A stretch of 64,000 nucleotides of DNA from Panopea generosa (lineage: Eukaryota; Mollusca; Bivalvia; Adapedonta; Hiatellidae), in contig CM055900.1 of NCBI GenBank assembly GCA_029582155.1, forward strand, positions 44,327,624 to 44,391,623, in the 5' to 3' direction. Under the pieces are notes generated by a model. The model saw only the letters and a program-made list of their open reading frames with translations, had not been told where the DNA came from and searched no databases. A program made the translations under genes and the position numbers. This document shows, piece by piece, positions 35,997-48,754 of the stretch. Numbering within the stretch: the stretch's first letter is position 1; every line of letters starts with the position of its first letter.

Positions 35997-36995
35997 TGCT
36001 CCCCCAAAAGAGGGAAGCATATAGTCGCCGCTCCGTCCGTGCGTGCGTCCGTGCTTCCTCAAGTTCTTGTCCGGGTTATTTTTCTACAAACTCTTGTTGG
36101 AATTTTATGAAACTTTCTAGAATGCATCATCACCAATTGCAGATACGCATATTGTCTTTGTATTCCGGTTCGATGATTTTTCATGGAGTTATGACCCTTT
36201 TATTCTGTCTGTGACCAAATACTTGTCCGCGCTATTTCTCTTCAACCCCATGTTGGAATTTTATGAAACTTGCTAGGATGCATCATTACGAAGTGAAGAT
36301 GCGTCTACTGTATTTGTGTTACGGTTAAGGGATTGGTCATGGAGTTATGACCCTTTAATTGAGTCTGTGACCAAATTCTTGTCTGCGCTATTTCTCTACA
36401 ACCTCAGGTTGAAATTTATGAAACTTGCTTGCATGCTTGTCATATATAGCCGCGTCCGTCCGTCCCCAAATTATTGTCCAGGCTTTTTCTCTGGAACCAT
36501 TGATTGGAATTTTATGAAACTAACTATGATGTATAATTACCAACTGGAGATATGCATACTTTCTTAGTGTTTACGTTTGATGATTTTTTACAGAGTTGTG
36601 GCCCTTAGATTGCATCCATAACCAAATCCTTGTCAACTTCATTGTTCATTCTACTAGCTTGAATTTTATGAAACTTGCCAGGAAGCATCACTACTAAGTG
36701 GACAGTTTGTGTAGTGTCTTTGTGTTTTATTTCTATGATTTTTCACAGAGGTATGGCTGTTTGATTCTGTCCATTACCACACACCATATTTTTTATCTTC
36801 AATAACATGTAAGTGCAATGAGACTTGGAACATGAATAATGAGGTTAATGCGTGGCGGTGCAGAGTGAAGATCTAAACATCTCTTCCAAACATTAACATT
36901 CCTTTGCATCTCCTTTCCCTTTACATACAATGCAGCTACTACTCAATCAAGCACTTGTTCAGGGAGCATCGATCGGTTCCACCGATATCTTGTTT
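35997..36995 (+). mobile_element. Dispersed non-coding element with about 156-bp sub-repeats
   Basis: It begins TGCTCCCCCAAAAGAGGGAA, a short hairpin, followed by a GTCCGTGCGTGCGTCCGTGC head. It ends GGGAGCATCGATCGGTTCCA and CCGATATCTTGTT. TGCTCCC and GGGAGCA form short inverted ends, and ATCGGT-TCC-ACCGAT is a perfect hairpin at the right end. Between them, sub-repeats start at 36066, 36223, 36379, 36474 and 36630, each with a TTGTCCGCGCTATTTCTC-like start, then ATTTTATGAAACTT and GGAGTTATGACCCTT. A second head (CCGCGTCCGTCCGTCC) interrupts the third sub-repeat near 36453. I recall similar sequences as abundant in bivalve genomes. It has no coding capacity, so it is presumably non-autonomous. 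Confidence 0.75.
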
Positions 36996-39900
36996 CACAT
37001 GTGTTTGTATACAGTAAAATGCAGGAAACGAAAGTGTGGTCTAGTGTAGTTCGCCGCTGACCATTTTAAGCCGATGTCCCATGGTGTTACTATTGTCTGT
37101 TTGTAAGATCCTTACAGTGGCTATTCAGTTACACAATTTTCTATACTGTGTTTGCTGTTGTTTTTAATTTCTGGCACTGACAGTGAAGTCTTCTGTTCGG
37201 CATGTATTCTGTTTATGTATGTACATTATTTGACCTGACTTGACGACCACCTTGTATATAAAGTATTTGTTTATTATAGTGAAGGGCCAGCCGCAATGGA
37301 CTGAAGAGGTACTCGTGAGGCACCTTTATGTTGTACACAGTTACAAAAAAGGAAAATTGTTAGAGGAAACTCTTGTATAAATATCTAAACCGTTAAACTA
37401 TTTATTTAAGCTTCAGGATTCCACATAGAATAGAGAAACAAAAGTATATGAAAACGTTCACATCGGCATCCTAATGGAAATGCCAAAGTTAATTTCACAA
37501 GTCCATTTCATTATGAGAATTGCGTCTTAATTTGAAAAAAAAATTAGCAATTGCCTTTTAATTGGATGAGTTTTAGCGGATGTACATAAATATAAGCTTC
37601 CTGAAATAGATAACGGATATTTAATTAAAAACTGTTCTAAACAGAATTTTATTTCAAGAAAAAATGGTTAATATCTATAAAGGTACTCAGGCACTCATAA
37701 TTCCCGTGGACAAAGAGGAATTTCCTTCGGTTTAAAAGTTGCATTACTGCGGTTTAAAACAACTATTCAATCTATTAACCAACTAAAATACAATACATTA
37801 CCGAGTATTTGACATCATATAACAAACATTTTGTTTCAAATACCATTGCTTTCGGCTGATTATTTCCTGACAACCATAAATCATTCTGTTAAGTTTTGAA
37901 ATAGTATTCACAATTATTTTAAGCACCTACACAGTTGATACATTACAACATTTATATGTCTCACTACACAGTCAGATTCCGCTATATAATCTATATAAAA
38001 CAGTCTGCTTGTTTCACTATATCTTTTTTATACACATACAATGTGGTTTCTTTCCAGAAAATGAATGTATTTCTACCTTAAATTGCACACTAACTGGCAT
38101 GTTGACCACGTTGCAATGGGGTCTATCACTTTTTATTAAAAAAGCAGTTCATGCTTGTCCCAAAATTCATCTGCGTCCTAAAATCAAATAAAACTCAGCT
38201 TCTATGGATCCAGTGAAGTCTCATCTCCTTACGTCTGATAAACAAAAAAAACATAAATTCTATGAAATACTTTCAACACCGAATAACGCAGTACTTTTTT
38301 TTGGCGTAAGAATCATTACCGTGGCACAAAGAGAGCATTACTGTATAGTGAGACGGTAATATTGGTACTCACTCACCACACATATCTGTACACCAGAGGT
38401 TATATGAAATGCATTGAAGAAGAATTAAATGAATTTAAAAATATATTCAATCTGACCTCCGGATAAAATAGTAAACACTGAGATATATGGAAAGTGATTA
38501 TTTAAAGAATTAAAAATACACTTCAATTCTATATTAAAAAAAGCAAATTAAACAAATCAACAGGAAAGATTCAGAAAGGATAGATCTTTCTACAACTGGA
38601 CTGTTTTTACTAAAACTCATTCTGAACAAAATGCGCGCTATCGTTGAATTTGAGAAATTCTGTAATTCAATCAATTTATTATTCATTTGGTGTACTTCAG
38701 AAATCAGATCATTTATTTTCTATTTCAATTCAATAACGTCATATTTCTATTCCTTTTAGGGAAATATAAGGCGTTGTAAACAAATTACAATAAAAGACGA
38801 ACTGTTAACATAATATGTCCCTCTCGGGTATAGTGGTCTTTGTTTTCAACAATGAAACTAATCTGGAATGTCTCATACAAATATTATTCACTACGTCTAC
38901 AATCATTGCAAAGGAAGAATGTACATACATGAATAAAATCAATACTCACGAAGAATAGACACTTTATAGGTAATAAACACACCAAGTGAATTACCAACTG
39001 TATAACCCCCTACTTTTATTTCTTCCAGCAGTTTAGACTATTACTTTATGAAATATATCCAATAGTCAATATAATTAACATTAACATTAAAATGTAACAT
39101 AAAACGTATAGTATAGTGAGTATATGTATTAAGGTCCTTATAAAAGAAATACGAACAAATACAAACATGATGTGTTTGTGAAAAGCTTACCGGTGTCTTA
39201 CCGGTGGCTACGTTTAGTGTGTTATACAAATGTATAAGCAAATATGCACTTTATAAACTGTATGTAGGAAAATGAGTGCAATGTTGTTTTTTTGAAGAAG
39301 AACAAGTACACAATCGTTTTGTATCAGGAGATATTTATGTATTGATGTATTTATCCAAAGTTAAAATACAAATACAGTTTAGATTGTGTAATGTTACCAA
39401 GGGAACTATTTATCATATCAATATTAATGGCTTTCACAACATCAATCCTGCGTGCTCTGTTGACATCCGTTTAAAAGCGTCCCTGTATTTTGAGTCAGTG
39501 TTATCGTTTCTTATTTCTTGTGACCATACAGCTCATTCCGTTTTGCTCGAGAACAGAGTACCATTCAAGTCGGTGTTAGCGGGCGTGATGACATATCATT
39601 TATCGTGACTTGTCTTGCACAGATTCAATGAAAAAAGAATCTATTAGCATTTCTGAGTAATGTTCTATGCTTCCAATGGTAATATTCTATTCAATAGTTC
39701 AAAAGTTTACAAACTGAAATAAGAAACAATAAAATGCGGAGATGATGAATTAAAAAGTATTGGATAACAAAAAAAAAACAACGTAAATATTACAGCAAAT
39801 ACCCATTACTTATAATTTATAAGTTTTACCCGTTGTTATTCTGTTCAGTAGCATGTATATATTTTTGCAAATATTTTTTCGAGCTATATATATATATCTT

Positions 39901-40095
39901 TACCTTCATGTATGAGCTTATTGTAGTTTGAAAGCAATATATATATATTTTGCTTATTTTAATATGAATGTATTATTTGTAAATAAAGTATTTGTGTGTT
40001 TTTAAAATTTATATATTTAAAACCGATTGTGAAACATGTTCTTACAACTTAGGAAAATCTTCCTGGGTAAAATAAAAACTTAATGTTCGCATATA
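36996..40095. other. AT-rich spacer
   Basis: No gene is recognised. The 110-codon plus-strand frame at 39276-39608 has no motif, and I would not call it. Short TA tracts occur near 39885-39950. Confidence 0.5.
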
Positions 40096-40182
40096 AATGG
40101 TCTTGCGCAAAAACACTTCATATAGCCGTGGCGAAGGATCGACCCGATGCTTTTCCGCCGGACAACTTGCTCCACCATGTGT
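40096..40182 (-). mobile_element. Possible tRNA-derived SINE head
   Basis: Read on the minus strand, GGTGGAGCAAGTTGTCC is followed by CATCGGGTCGATCCTTCGCC. This contains GGGTCGATCCT, which agrees with the pol III B box at most positions, and a weaker A-box-like TGGAGCAAGTTG upstream. GGTGG and CCACG could pair as a short acceptor-like stem. It is not a good tRNA gene, and the body differs from the SINE at 11.4 kb. Chance similarity is possible. Confidence 0.35.
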
Positions 40183-40229
40183 CAAGTTTATATATATATT
40201 ATATAACGTCAATAAAATAAACATCATCT

Positions 40230-42397
40230 CACCTTTTCAAATAGATTGATTAAATATACACATAAATAAAAGTGGAATAATTATACATCTATTTCTAGGA
40301 ACATTGAATATATATATACATATTTATACGATACATATTTAAACGTGTATGAATGATTATCTTATCTTTGATAGCAAAGCAAACACACATTTATTTTGTA
40401 AATATCAAATCATTTTTAACACTTTTAGTTTTTTCATATTAATATATAATGTTTATAAAGAACGCATATGTCCATTATCATGATACAACTGTTAAGAATA
40501 CATACTATCCTAAAGGACACGCAGCATTAATACGAAACAGCTACAGCACAAGAATTAACCTAAATCATACACATACCACTGTTATCAACATACAATCATC
40601 ACTATTCCATGATCGATAATACAAACCGACAAGGACGATTTTTGTTATAATCTCAAAGAAGAACAACCGAAGTTTACAATACAAGATTATTAATGATTAA
40701 CGAAAGGTGAATCCGATTCATCGGTCATGTTGTGATGTAATATACGTCGAACCATGTTGCTATTACAATATATATGCATGACGATCTTCTCTTAAACTGT
40801 ACATACTCTTATTTAAAAAGTATTTGCGGCTCCACACGTAGCATTAATTGTATCTTTCTGGAACAACAGAACTACACAATTAGATTGATTAATCCCTACA
40901 GGGTATTCATACATCAATTCTAACATTAAACTATCAAAGAGAGGATGTACGTGTTAAAAATCAATTAAGCAAACATATGGAAGCATTTCACGAACAAGTC
41001 CGTTTTAAGAAAAACTTATAAGAATGATAAGAACGTTTATACAGGGTAAAAATAAAATAAATCCCTTTTAGGATATTGCGATACCATCCTAAAAGAAAGA
41101 ACGCATAACGCTTGATATCAACTGGTTTGCATGCGCATGTGGCGGTGTATCTTAGTACGGAATACTTATCAAGCAATAAACATCAGCTTTCAAAATTTGT
41201 TTTCGTACTTGTTATTCTTCTATTTAAAACTTTTACGAGACATGTAAACCATTGATATTTATTCCAATGAAAGTATTGATATAAACAGCAATAATAGTGA
41301 TTTTTTTAAAAACTACGTTATGAGTCATCATACAAGTACATAGCGAAATAAAGAGTAGTTTCATATTAAATGTTATATTTTATCCTGAATTATGTTATTC
41401 TAACAAAGCTACATTATTCTAACAACGTTAAGTTATTCTTATAATGTTACGTTATTTTATTCTCTTGTACAATGCAGAACCATAAACAATACAAATACAA
41501 ATCTTTATTCCATATATGCAGACCAGGCCCATAATTTAGATGCTAAACAAATATACATGATGGTGGACTATAACTTTATTTATGTTCCATATGACTACTT
41601 CAAAAATTGCTACCATAGCCCTGTCTTTTGTTGAAAATCATAAACTGTACGAGTAATTATTGGAGCAATCACGATTACCTGATCATTGTGTCCTTTTAAC
41701 CCATTTTATTCTATCAGAATGTGATATCGTAAATAAACAGTCACATTATTTAAACCCTCGTGATTCAAATAACATAAAATCAAAGAAATTTTTATGTATA
41801 ACAAGTTGTCTATAATAACCATATCAAACATTATTTCACATGTTAAAAGATGTAGGGAATCACAACAAGACATTGTAAATGTGTGACGTCATCAAAACGG
41901 AAATGAATACTAAAATACAAAAGTATGATACATCACCGTACAAAAAAAAGACAAAAAATCAAATATCCGTACTGGAATCAAAGCTAACAGACCTTTAGCA
42001 TGTTATGCGACGAAAAGAACGTGATTTCTTACAATGTGAGAATATTAGAAATGATAAAACAGTTTTATTGGTGTCAGAAATATATTCAATAAAGTTTTGA
42101 TATTAAAGATATGTCAGCAAATAACGCTAATGACGTTTTGGGGAAAAATCATTGGTCCATGAGCTGATAAATATATATATCCATATAAATAGTTGACAAT
42201 AATGAAATCCCATCAAATGACGAAAATGTTGCTTGAGAGGTGAAAGCCAGACTTTGAGAATTTATATACGTGCATTACAACCAAACTAAAATTCATAAAC
42301 TATTAATTGGGAAGCTTGACGGTACTTCTTGGCGATCACCGCAGTTGTAGGAAAGCTTACTAGCAAATATCGTCGTTGGATATAAAGGGTTCGATAC
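40230..42397. other. AT-rich spacer
   Basis: No gene is seen. A short run of about four degenerate 20-bp units with TTATTCTAACAA or TTATTCTTATAA lies at about 41393-41461. Confidence 0.45.
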
Positions 42398-42965
42398 TTG
42401 AACATACATGTACTTGTATTGTTTGTACTGTTTGATGCCAATAGGTTGACCAAGCACGTCTTTAGCATGGTTTATAACGTAAAGAGTAGTGATTTGAAAA
42501 CAGATATGTCCGATTTTAATCTAATAAACTATTTTGAAAACAAATCTGTTATACACATAGTCATCGTTAATAGAATACTATTCAAATATCTAGAAGAAAG
42601 TGGTAACAAGAGTGTCTAAATTGCGGATTAATGAAACTTTAAAGATGCATTTGAACTTGAACAATGTGAGCTTTAATTTTGAACAAAATAGAACGTTCAT
42701 TGTTGGCCCAATAAGGATGTGGTATTCCAACTCTACGAGCAGAAGCATGGCGATAATTTTGTCGGTGACCTTGAACATTTCGAATATACTTCAGATTGAA
42801 GATAAACACCAATTTTTGTTCCAGTGCACATTTTACAATGATAGTAGAGCAGATATTTTCAAATATGCAGCTAAATGATGTTTGATAAACTTGTATATCT
42901 TATCTCAAACGTTCCCAGAATAGTTAAATCATATTGTTAAGTCTCGTATATCTAAAGAAGAAGTA
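42398..42965 (+). pseudogene. LINE ORF2 C-terminal remnant
   Basis: The text follows the C-terminal region of L1/Tx1-type LINE proteins as I know it. In one frame it reads DFNLINYFENKSVIHI and ILFKYLEESGNKSV. After a shift near 42600 it reads KLRINETLKMHLNL, then QIEDKHQFLFQCTFYNDSR, which is the ED(E)xHFLxxC segment. Then, in yet another frame, it reads MFDKLVYLISNVPRIVKSY before a stop. At least two frameshifts and several stops are present, and no RT core lies upstream. It points toward the minus-strand LINE at 43250-46730, so the two are tail to tail. Confidence 0.7.
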
Positions 42966-43249
42966 CAATATACCGCCAATGACTTCCCAAACAGCCGTAT
43001 ATAATATGTTGTTATGCAATTGCCTTGTATATATTTTTTTGACGATGTTTAATTGCTAGCATAATTTCTTGTGAAATAATATAACTGTTTGTTTGTAAAG
43101 GTGACTTATTGGTCCATTGCACAGGATGCGTTATTTAAAATTTAATATATGTATACCATGATACATTTATTGTAACATATGTCGCTATAGCATATTATTT
43201 ACTTACTTACTATGTACAAAACATAATTGAAGTGAATTATATACATAGA

Positions 43250-45360
43250 ATTGTATCATAATAATCAAAAACAAAGAAATGTGCAGTATTCTGCGGTAAA
43301 CCAGCGTATTGTTTTCAACACCGTATTTGTACATTCTCATTTTTTCTGAATATCGGTAGCCGAAATTGTCTATCTTAAATACATGTAAATAACATAAAAT
43401 TGGCTTAACCATACTGTCAACTATTTCAAAGATGCCTTCTGGTTTTCCCAAAGAAAGATGTTATCTAAATATAGACGAAACAGCTTTGTTTTCTTACAGA
43501 GCAATGTTTTTTTCTGTTTAGTCCAAAGTAATTAGGAGCATTTAAATGTCCTAGACATTTAATCATGTTTTTTTATTAAATCATTTTATGTTTTGTTTTA
43601 AAATGCCCCCGTCTCTAACAACTACACTTCGTGTTCTATCCATGTTAGCCTGCATACCTACAGAGTCACAGAAGCGTTCAGTTATTTCAATTTGATGTTG
43701 TAGATTTCCCGTTGTGTCTGCGATAGATGAAATGTCGTTGACAAACAGTAGGGCTAATATTTCGTCGATGTTTTTAATTACGAATATACCTTGTTCTCAA
43801 TGTTGTCGCAGAACGAGTACTAAATCATTTATAAAAATATAGAAGATTATGGGATTGGCAACACACCCTACTTGCCTGGTTCCAATATCGCAACAGCAAT
43901 TTACAGTTAAATTTCATCTAATTTTACTGCACGATTTATGATTACAGTCCATAATTTGTTTTTAAAATATTCCACAATTTACCATTGGTCTGTTTTCCGT
44001 TTTAGAGCGTTTTATAATTTTTCATAATGGATACAGTATAAATAGAGTAAATTCGTCCTTTCTTGCGCAATAAGTATTTTTGAATCATTGGCCGAAGTGT
44101 AAATGCCAGCGTTTGCTTCATCAATGACATTGTATTGGTTTCAAAAAGTTTTAAGACGGTAATTCATTAAAAAGTAAAAATCTTACACCATTAATAAGTG
44201 AAATAGCTTTGTAACTAGTCAGATCATTTCAGAACCTTTCTTGTTTATTGGATAGATAATACCCTCTGTTACAGTATCCGTTACAGTTACCGGTATTAAG
44301 CATTGCATTAAATAAAATAGTAATGAATGGAATAATATCATGCAAAACATGTTTATACGTTGAAAGACATGTTCCGTCTGGACCAGATGAGCAATTTGGT
44401 CGAAGGTTGTTAATGCTTTCTAGTGTCTCCGTTTGAAACTGGAGCAAAAATACCGTATTGGACATTTTCAAACATGCTATAGGTCGCATGGTAATTTCGG
44501 ATAATTTCATTTGAGAATATTTTTTTTTTTAATTTAACTTATCCAATCTTCAGGCTTAATATGGTTAATACATGTACCGTAATTATTTCAAGTATTACTT
44601 TGATTTTATTCCAGAAACTGCTAGCATATTTTTTGAATTAACCAGACGCTTACGCTTTTTGAAATTATAAAATTTATACATTTTTTTCGACGACATGCAT
44701 ATTTGAAGGAGTTACGATTAGTTTTAAACTTTATCAGGTTATCATTTGTGCCAGAAACTGTAAATGTATTAAGTGCCGTAAGTCTGTCTCGTTTCGCTAG
44801 CTTACTTGACTTGTCATCTGTTTTATTATTTAAGTAGAAGACGTGCGTACTATCATACGCTCAGTAGATGAGCAAAGGTTATAGCTGACATTCAAACGAC
44901 GAACTTTCTTTTAAAAAAATCAATAAACGTATCTTTAAGATTATCGTTCAATTTGCATCTGACACAGTCACTTAAAGTTAAAAGAGATCGCTTATAAGAC
45001 AAGAGCAAGAGCAGTTTAAAGGCCAATGTACAGTAAAATGGAAAATGGTCAGACAAATCATTGTATTCACGCCGAAACCTGAGACACATCTAAAGAGTTT
45101 CGTCGATGTTATCATGTAGTCGTCTACACTTATCCCATTATAAACATAACAGGTAATAAATCCTTCGGTATCGTTAAATAAGCGATCGTTAAGTATGGAA
45201 ACATTAAACGCACACCATAGATTTATTAAGTACCAAAAACAATTAAGCAATTCACGGTCTATAGAGAAGTATACGAAAGATAATCCACATTAGTTCTTAA
45301 AACATATGACAAATTGTCATTAGGGGTAAGATCGAACGTATCACTTATGTTTGTGTTTAT
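43250..45360 (-). pseudogene. LINE ORF2: endonuclease end plus reverse transcriptase
   Basis: Going 5' to 3' on the minus strand, the text NGISVDDYMITSTKLFR and, in another frame, NDLSDHFPFYCTLAFK is the end of an APE-type endonuclease with its SDH motif (about 45240-45010). Then come INNLRPNCSSGPDG and YKHVLHDIIPFITILFNAML, the start of the RT domain (about 44420-44290). FINDL follows, and LALLFVNDISSIADTTGNLQ sits at the catalytic palm motif (about 43760-43700). KPILCYLHVFKI and GYRYSEK follow as the thumb region (to about 43320). The palm motif reads FVND where F/Y-A-D-D is expected, so one catalytic Asp is lost. Many stops and shifts are present. It would have nicked and reverse-transcribed DNA when alive. 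Confidence 0.85.
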
Positions 45361-45369
45361 TCTCCCATT

Positions 45370-45900
45370 CGAAATCTAAACTAAATTTAATAAAATCTAA
45401 TTTTAAAAGAATTGTCAGTTTTATAACCTGAAAATATTTCAACATCAACTATATCAGTAAGTGATTTCTGGGAGATAAGAAAAAAGTCTAATCTAGCTTT
45501 TTTATTATTGTTTTTCAAAACCATGTATATTCTTTTTTTCTAGATTTTGATCTAACCAGCAATCTTCTAAATCACAAAAAAACAATTGTTTCTAAAACAA
45601 CTTTCCTTGCTTTAGGGTTCTTTAGATTAACTTAATCATAACAGTCTATATGTGGGTTTAAGATTAGATTAAAATCACCTGCAATTAAAGATCAATTATC
45701 TGAATCTTTAATTCCATTCTTCAGTTGTTTATAAAAGTCTGGATCATCTTTATTATGACCATATACATTTATTATTTATCATTGATGGTACAGTCTAAAA
45801 ATAATTTATTGCCATTATTATCAGTGGTTTTTGCCTTTCGAAATCTTGATATGCACTGACGATCGATTCAAATTTAGAATGCATTATTCTACACCATGGT
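45370..45900 (-). pseudogene. Fragment of a different LINE endonuclease (L1/Tx1-like)
   Basis: The minus strand reads NGNKLFLDCTINDK, then MYGHNKDD-like text with NVYGHNKDDPDFYKQLKNGI after repair of one base. It continues with LIAGDFNLILNPHID (the GDFN metal-binding motif), then LKNPKARKVVLETI and EYTWF. This order (NVYGPN, GDFN-LVLNP-D, NPKARE, YTW) is typical of L1/Tx1-like endonucleases and unlike the text on either side. It sits between two parts of what appears to be one other LINE, in the same orientation. That suggests a nested insertion or a rearranged joint. Stops occur after NDK and before SLIAG. Confidence 0.75.
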
Positions 45901-46130
45901 CTTCGTTGACATACTATATAGGTGAGTTTTCGCGTGCAACATAAGCAAATACTAACACAATACCTTTATATTCATAGAATAGTCTATTGTTAATATTTAA
46001 AACAATACACTCAGCTATATCGGGAAACAAACGTATGATACTGTATGTTTTTATCAGCGAATCTTATAATCTGATACGAAATAGAACAATAACCTGGCAG
46101 TAAAGATCAAATTTGTTTATACCCCACGTT
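45900..46130 (-). pseudogene. LINE endonuclease N-terminal part
   Basis: The minus strand reads ECIVLNINNRLFYEYKG, then VLVFAYVARENSPI and NEDHG. This matches the VYVAPEGSPFY-like region of the endonuclease type found at 43250-45360 and not the L1/Tx1-like piece next to it. It probably belongs to the 43250-45360 element. The GDxN motif that should follow is not found, because the neighbouring fragment lies there. Confidence 0.6.
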
Positions 46131-46324
46131 TCACAAAACCAATAATAGCATAGTTAATACAGAAATATGAACAAATAGTATCATTCATATACTGTTTCAG
46201 CCCGTAAGTGTTCCATGGAACAATGCTGATATCTGCTTGCACTTTGATGAACACACTCTGAAGTATACTTATTGCCATGTTCAAAAGGGGTTTGACCGAC
46301 ATCCTATTCTGACACTGGTCTCGC

Positions 46325-46730
46325 TGTATCGTAGACAAAAGTTTTACCGTCAGTAATGAGTTTATCATAACGGAGATGCTTGTTTACCGGCATCAATACA
46401 TTCGCGAAGGAAAGGAATGACAAGTCTGCGAATACGCGAAACTCTTTGAGCGAAAACTTCAGATACGCGTACGCCATCACTGTTTATGTGTTTTATGTAT
46501 CACTTGACTTCCGTAATTCGTGAAATCGTTTGAGTATGTGTTTCTTCCTTTAGTGGATAAGGTTAACGATTATGGAACGAGGCTTTTTACTTTCCGGGAG
46601 TCTATGGACACGTTCAGTACCCATGTAAGGATCGTCCATACCAAGACCCTGCTGAATATGATCTCAAACTTTGATTTCAGATTATTCTCATATTTCGTTT
46701 GGAGTTTCCCTTGACGCATTTTATGTAGAA
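46325..46730 (-). pseudogene. LINE ORF1-like (RRM type) remnant
   Basis: The minus strand reads a basic RNA-binding ORF1-like protein in pieces. The first is LGMDDPYMGTERVHRLPESK followed by PRSIIVNLIH and KKHILKRFHEL. After a shift come DGVRVSEVFAQRVSRIRRLV, IPFLRECIDAGKQAS, and YDKLITDGKTFVYDT. This order (ER-HRL, K-RPIIV-F, ILK..REL, R+..L.P.+..A, DKL..-G+.YVYD) is that of LINE ORF1 proteins with an RRM-like domain. It lies just upstream, in transcription direction, of the endonuclease and RT pieces, as ORF1 should. It may belong to either of the two LINE types there. Confidence 0.6.
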
Positions 46731-48254
46731 CTCAATATCTGTATATACAACATTAACTTCATCCTAAGGCCATGCCCACGAGAGCAACATCAGCTATTAG
46801 ATATTTCATAATACAAACAATATAAACATACAGATGAAGTAGGTCGTCGTCTTGAAAAAGAGAGTAACAAAATCGCCACTGAGGTCTTTAATTATATTTT
46901 GTGGGTGAACCAAATCTCTCTGTTCCATCCCGCTGAAACATTATACATCGATCAGTATGAATAAAATAAGCCCCACAAGACTTCCGGCGTGTCATTGCAG
47001 CATAATAATGAGATGTGAAGTGTACATTTATGCTCATGTTAGGCTGGGCAAACGTTTGTTTTAAGCTCCCCAATGGCGCCTTTTGTTACTGACCGTTCTA
47101 AGGCATTGACCCCTGCCATCACTTATCATCTATGTATGTTTTGTACTTACTTTAATTATTTCTTAAATTGATTGTGATCATTCTGCTTTTGTGGTTATGT
47201 CCATTGTTGGCTATAGTTTCTTAAGTTTTATAAAATATCACATATTCAAATAATGGTTTCCAGAGAGAGTTTAAGTGGAACTATTATTACAACAAATTGT
47301 GTTATAGTTTTACCAACGTATGGTATGTATTACGTGTAACATAGCTTCAAGCGTTTGATTTTCATTTGCCTCTGACTTCTATTGTATAATGGACTTGTGT
47401 TCGTCGCTTTATTAATTTTCTTTAACTTTTGTCACCGGTTGTCCTATTCTATTTATATCTGAAGCATATTCCATTAATATGGTATTGATATTTTCTATTT
47501 TTGCTAACAGGTGATATAGGATATGCATATCAAACTTCATTTTTCAAGGTGACTTAGAGGTATGTATTTGTAGCTAGATATAAAAAAATAATCTCAAGTT
47601 GAATTATATCTTAAAAAATAAATTAACGCCCCAAACTAATTTATCATATATAGGCTAGTCTGAGGTAATTCTAGAAGTGATAATAGACAAAAATTAGTGC
47701 ATATATGTTACTATGTTAAGAAACACATGTAACAAATTGATAATTGCCATATTGCTTCATTATTAGATATGAATTTTATATATTTATTTACCCCTTGAAA
47801 AAAAAAAGGATAAGTCAGATATCATTTAATTGTTTGGCTTTGCAATAAAACATTCAATAGGCATTAGTTTAATTTATCTTAAGATATTTGAATATATAAC
47901 CGATTTAATTGTCTGCATATTATATAATGCATATATCAAACGTGTCACATATCAGTATTTCACTTCCTGTTGCAATTTTCTTTTTAAATGTAATACGTGT
48001 GAAAGTCTAATATTGTGATAAAGCCTAAATCTAGAGCTGAGTGTAAATGTGTTTATGATAGGGTATGCATTATTTCCCTATGAGAAAATGGATTTATATT
48101 GCTATGTGTCGACCTCGTCATCGTTCAGTATATTTGTAGTATGTTTTCGACATGCAGATGTATAATCAATAATACCAAGTTTTTTAATACTATCAAACTT
48201 ATATAACACTATCAATTTATTAATATAGCCTTCAATATACGGAATTATTTTTAC
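46731..48254. other. AT-rich spacer
   Basis: No supportable gene. The minus-strand frame at 46888-47073 has no recognisable motif. Confidence 0.45.
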
Positions 48255-48520
48255 AACTCGTCACGTTTATACAATATAATATGTTGGTTTACACGTCATC
48301 TACATTCAAACTACACGCCTACATGCCTTGTCATTCGATTTTCAAAGAACATTTCCGATATATAACTACCCAGTGCAGATGGATGATTAAATACAATATA
48401 AGGGTGTTTAGAATCGAATTGATGTATAAGCTTAAATAATACTCTATTTCTGCGCCAATGCGGGTGTAAAATCAATATAAATATTCTAAACAAAGCTTTC
48501 CTAATTGAGAATTAATATAA
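48255..48520 (+). repeat. Dispersed repeat, copy 2
   Basis: This is the counterpart of 29845-30110 in the same orientation. Shared anchors are GTCACGTTTATACAA, CTACACGCCTACA, AAAGAACATTTCC, ATGATTAAATACAATATAAG, TTAGAATCGAATTGATGTA and CTAAACAAAGC. Divergence is substantial, so it is an old family. Confidence 0.6.
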
Positions 48521-48754
48521 ATTATGAAAGCATTACATAATGAACATAATTCAAATATTTTTGAATGCTTTACAAATGTGTTCTTTTGGAAATGGAAAAG
48601 GTTTATATGAATGTTAGAATTTGTATTATCATACAATCTGTATCCGAGGCTTCATCGTAGAAAAATAAGTGAATATTCAATTGACTGTCATGAACATTTG
48701 TAGAATCGTAGACGTGTGTAATGTATAGTTGGAAATGAAGAGCATGCCATGTCA

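Noticed and set aside
39276-39608. 110-codon plus-strand frame as a gene
   Set aside because: No recognisable motif, no splice or start context, and composition like the surrounding spacer.
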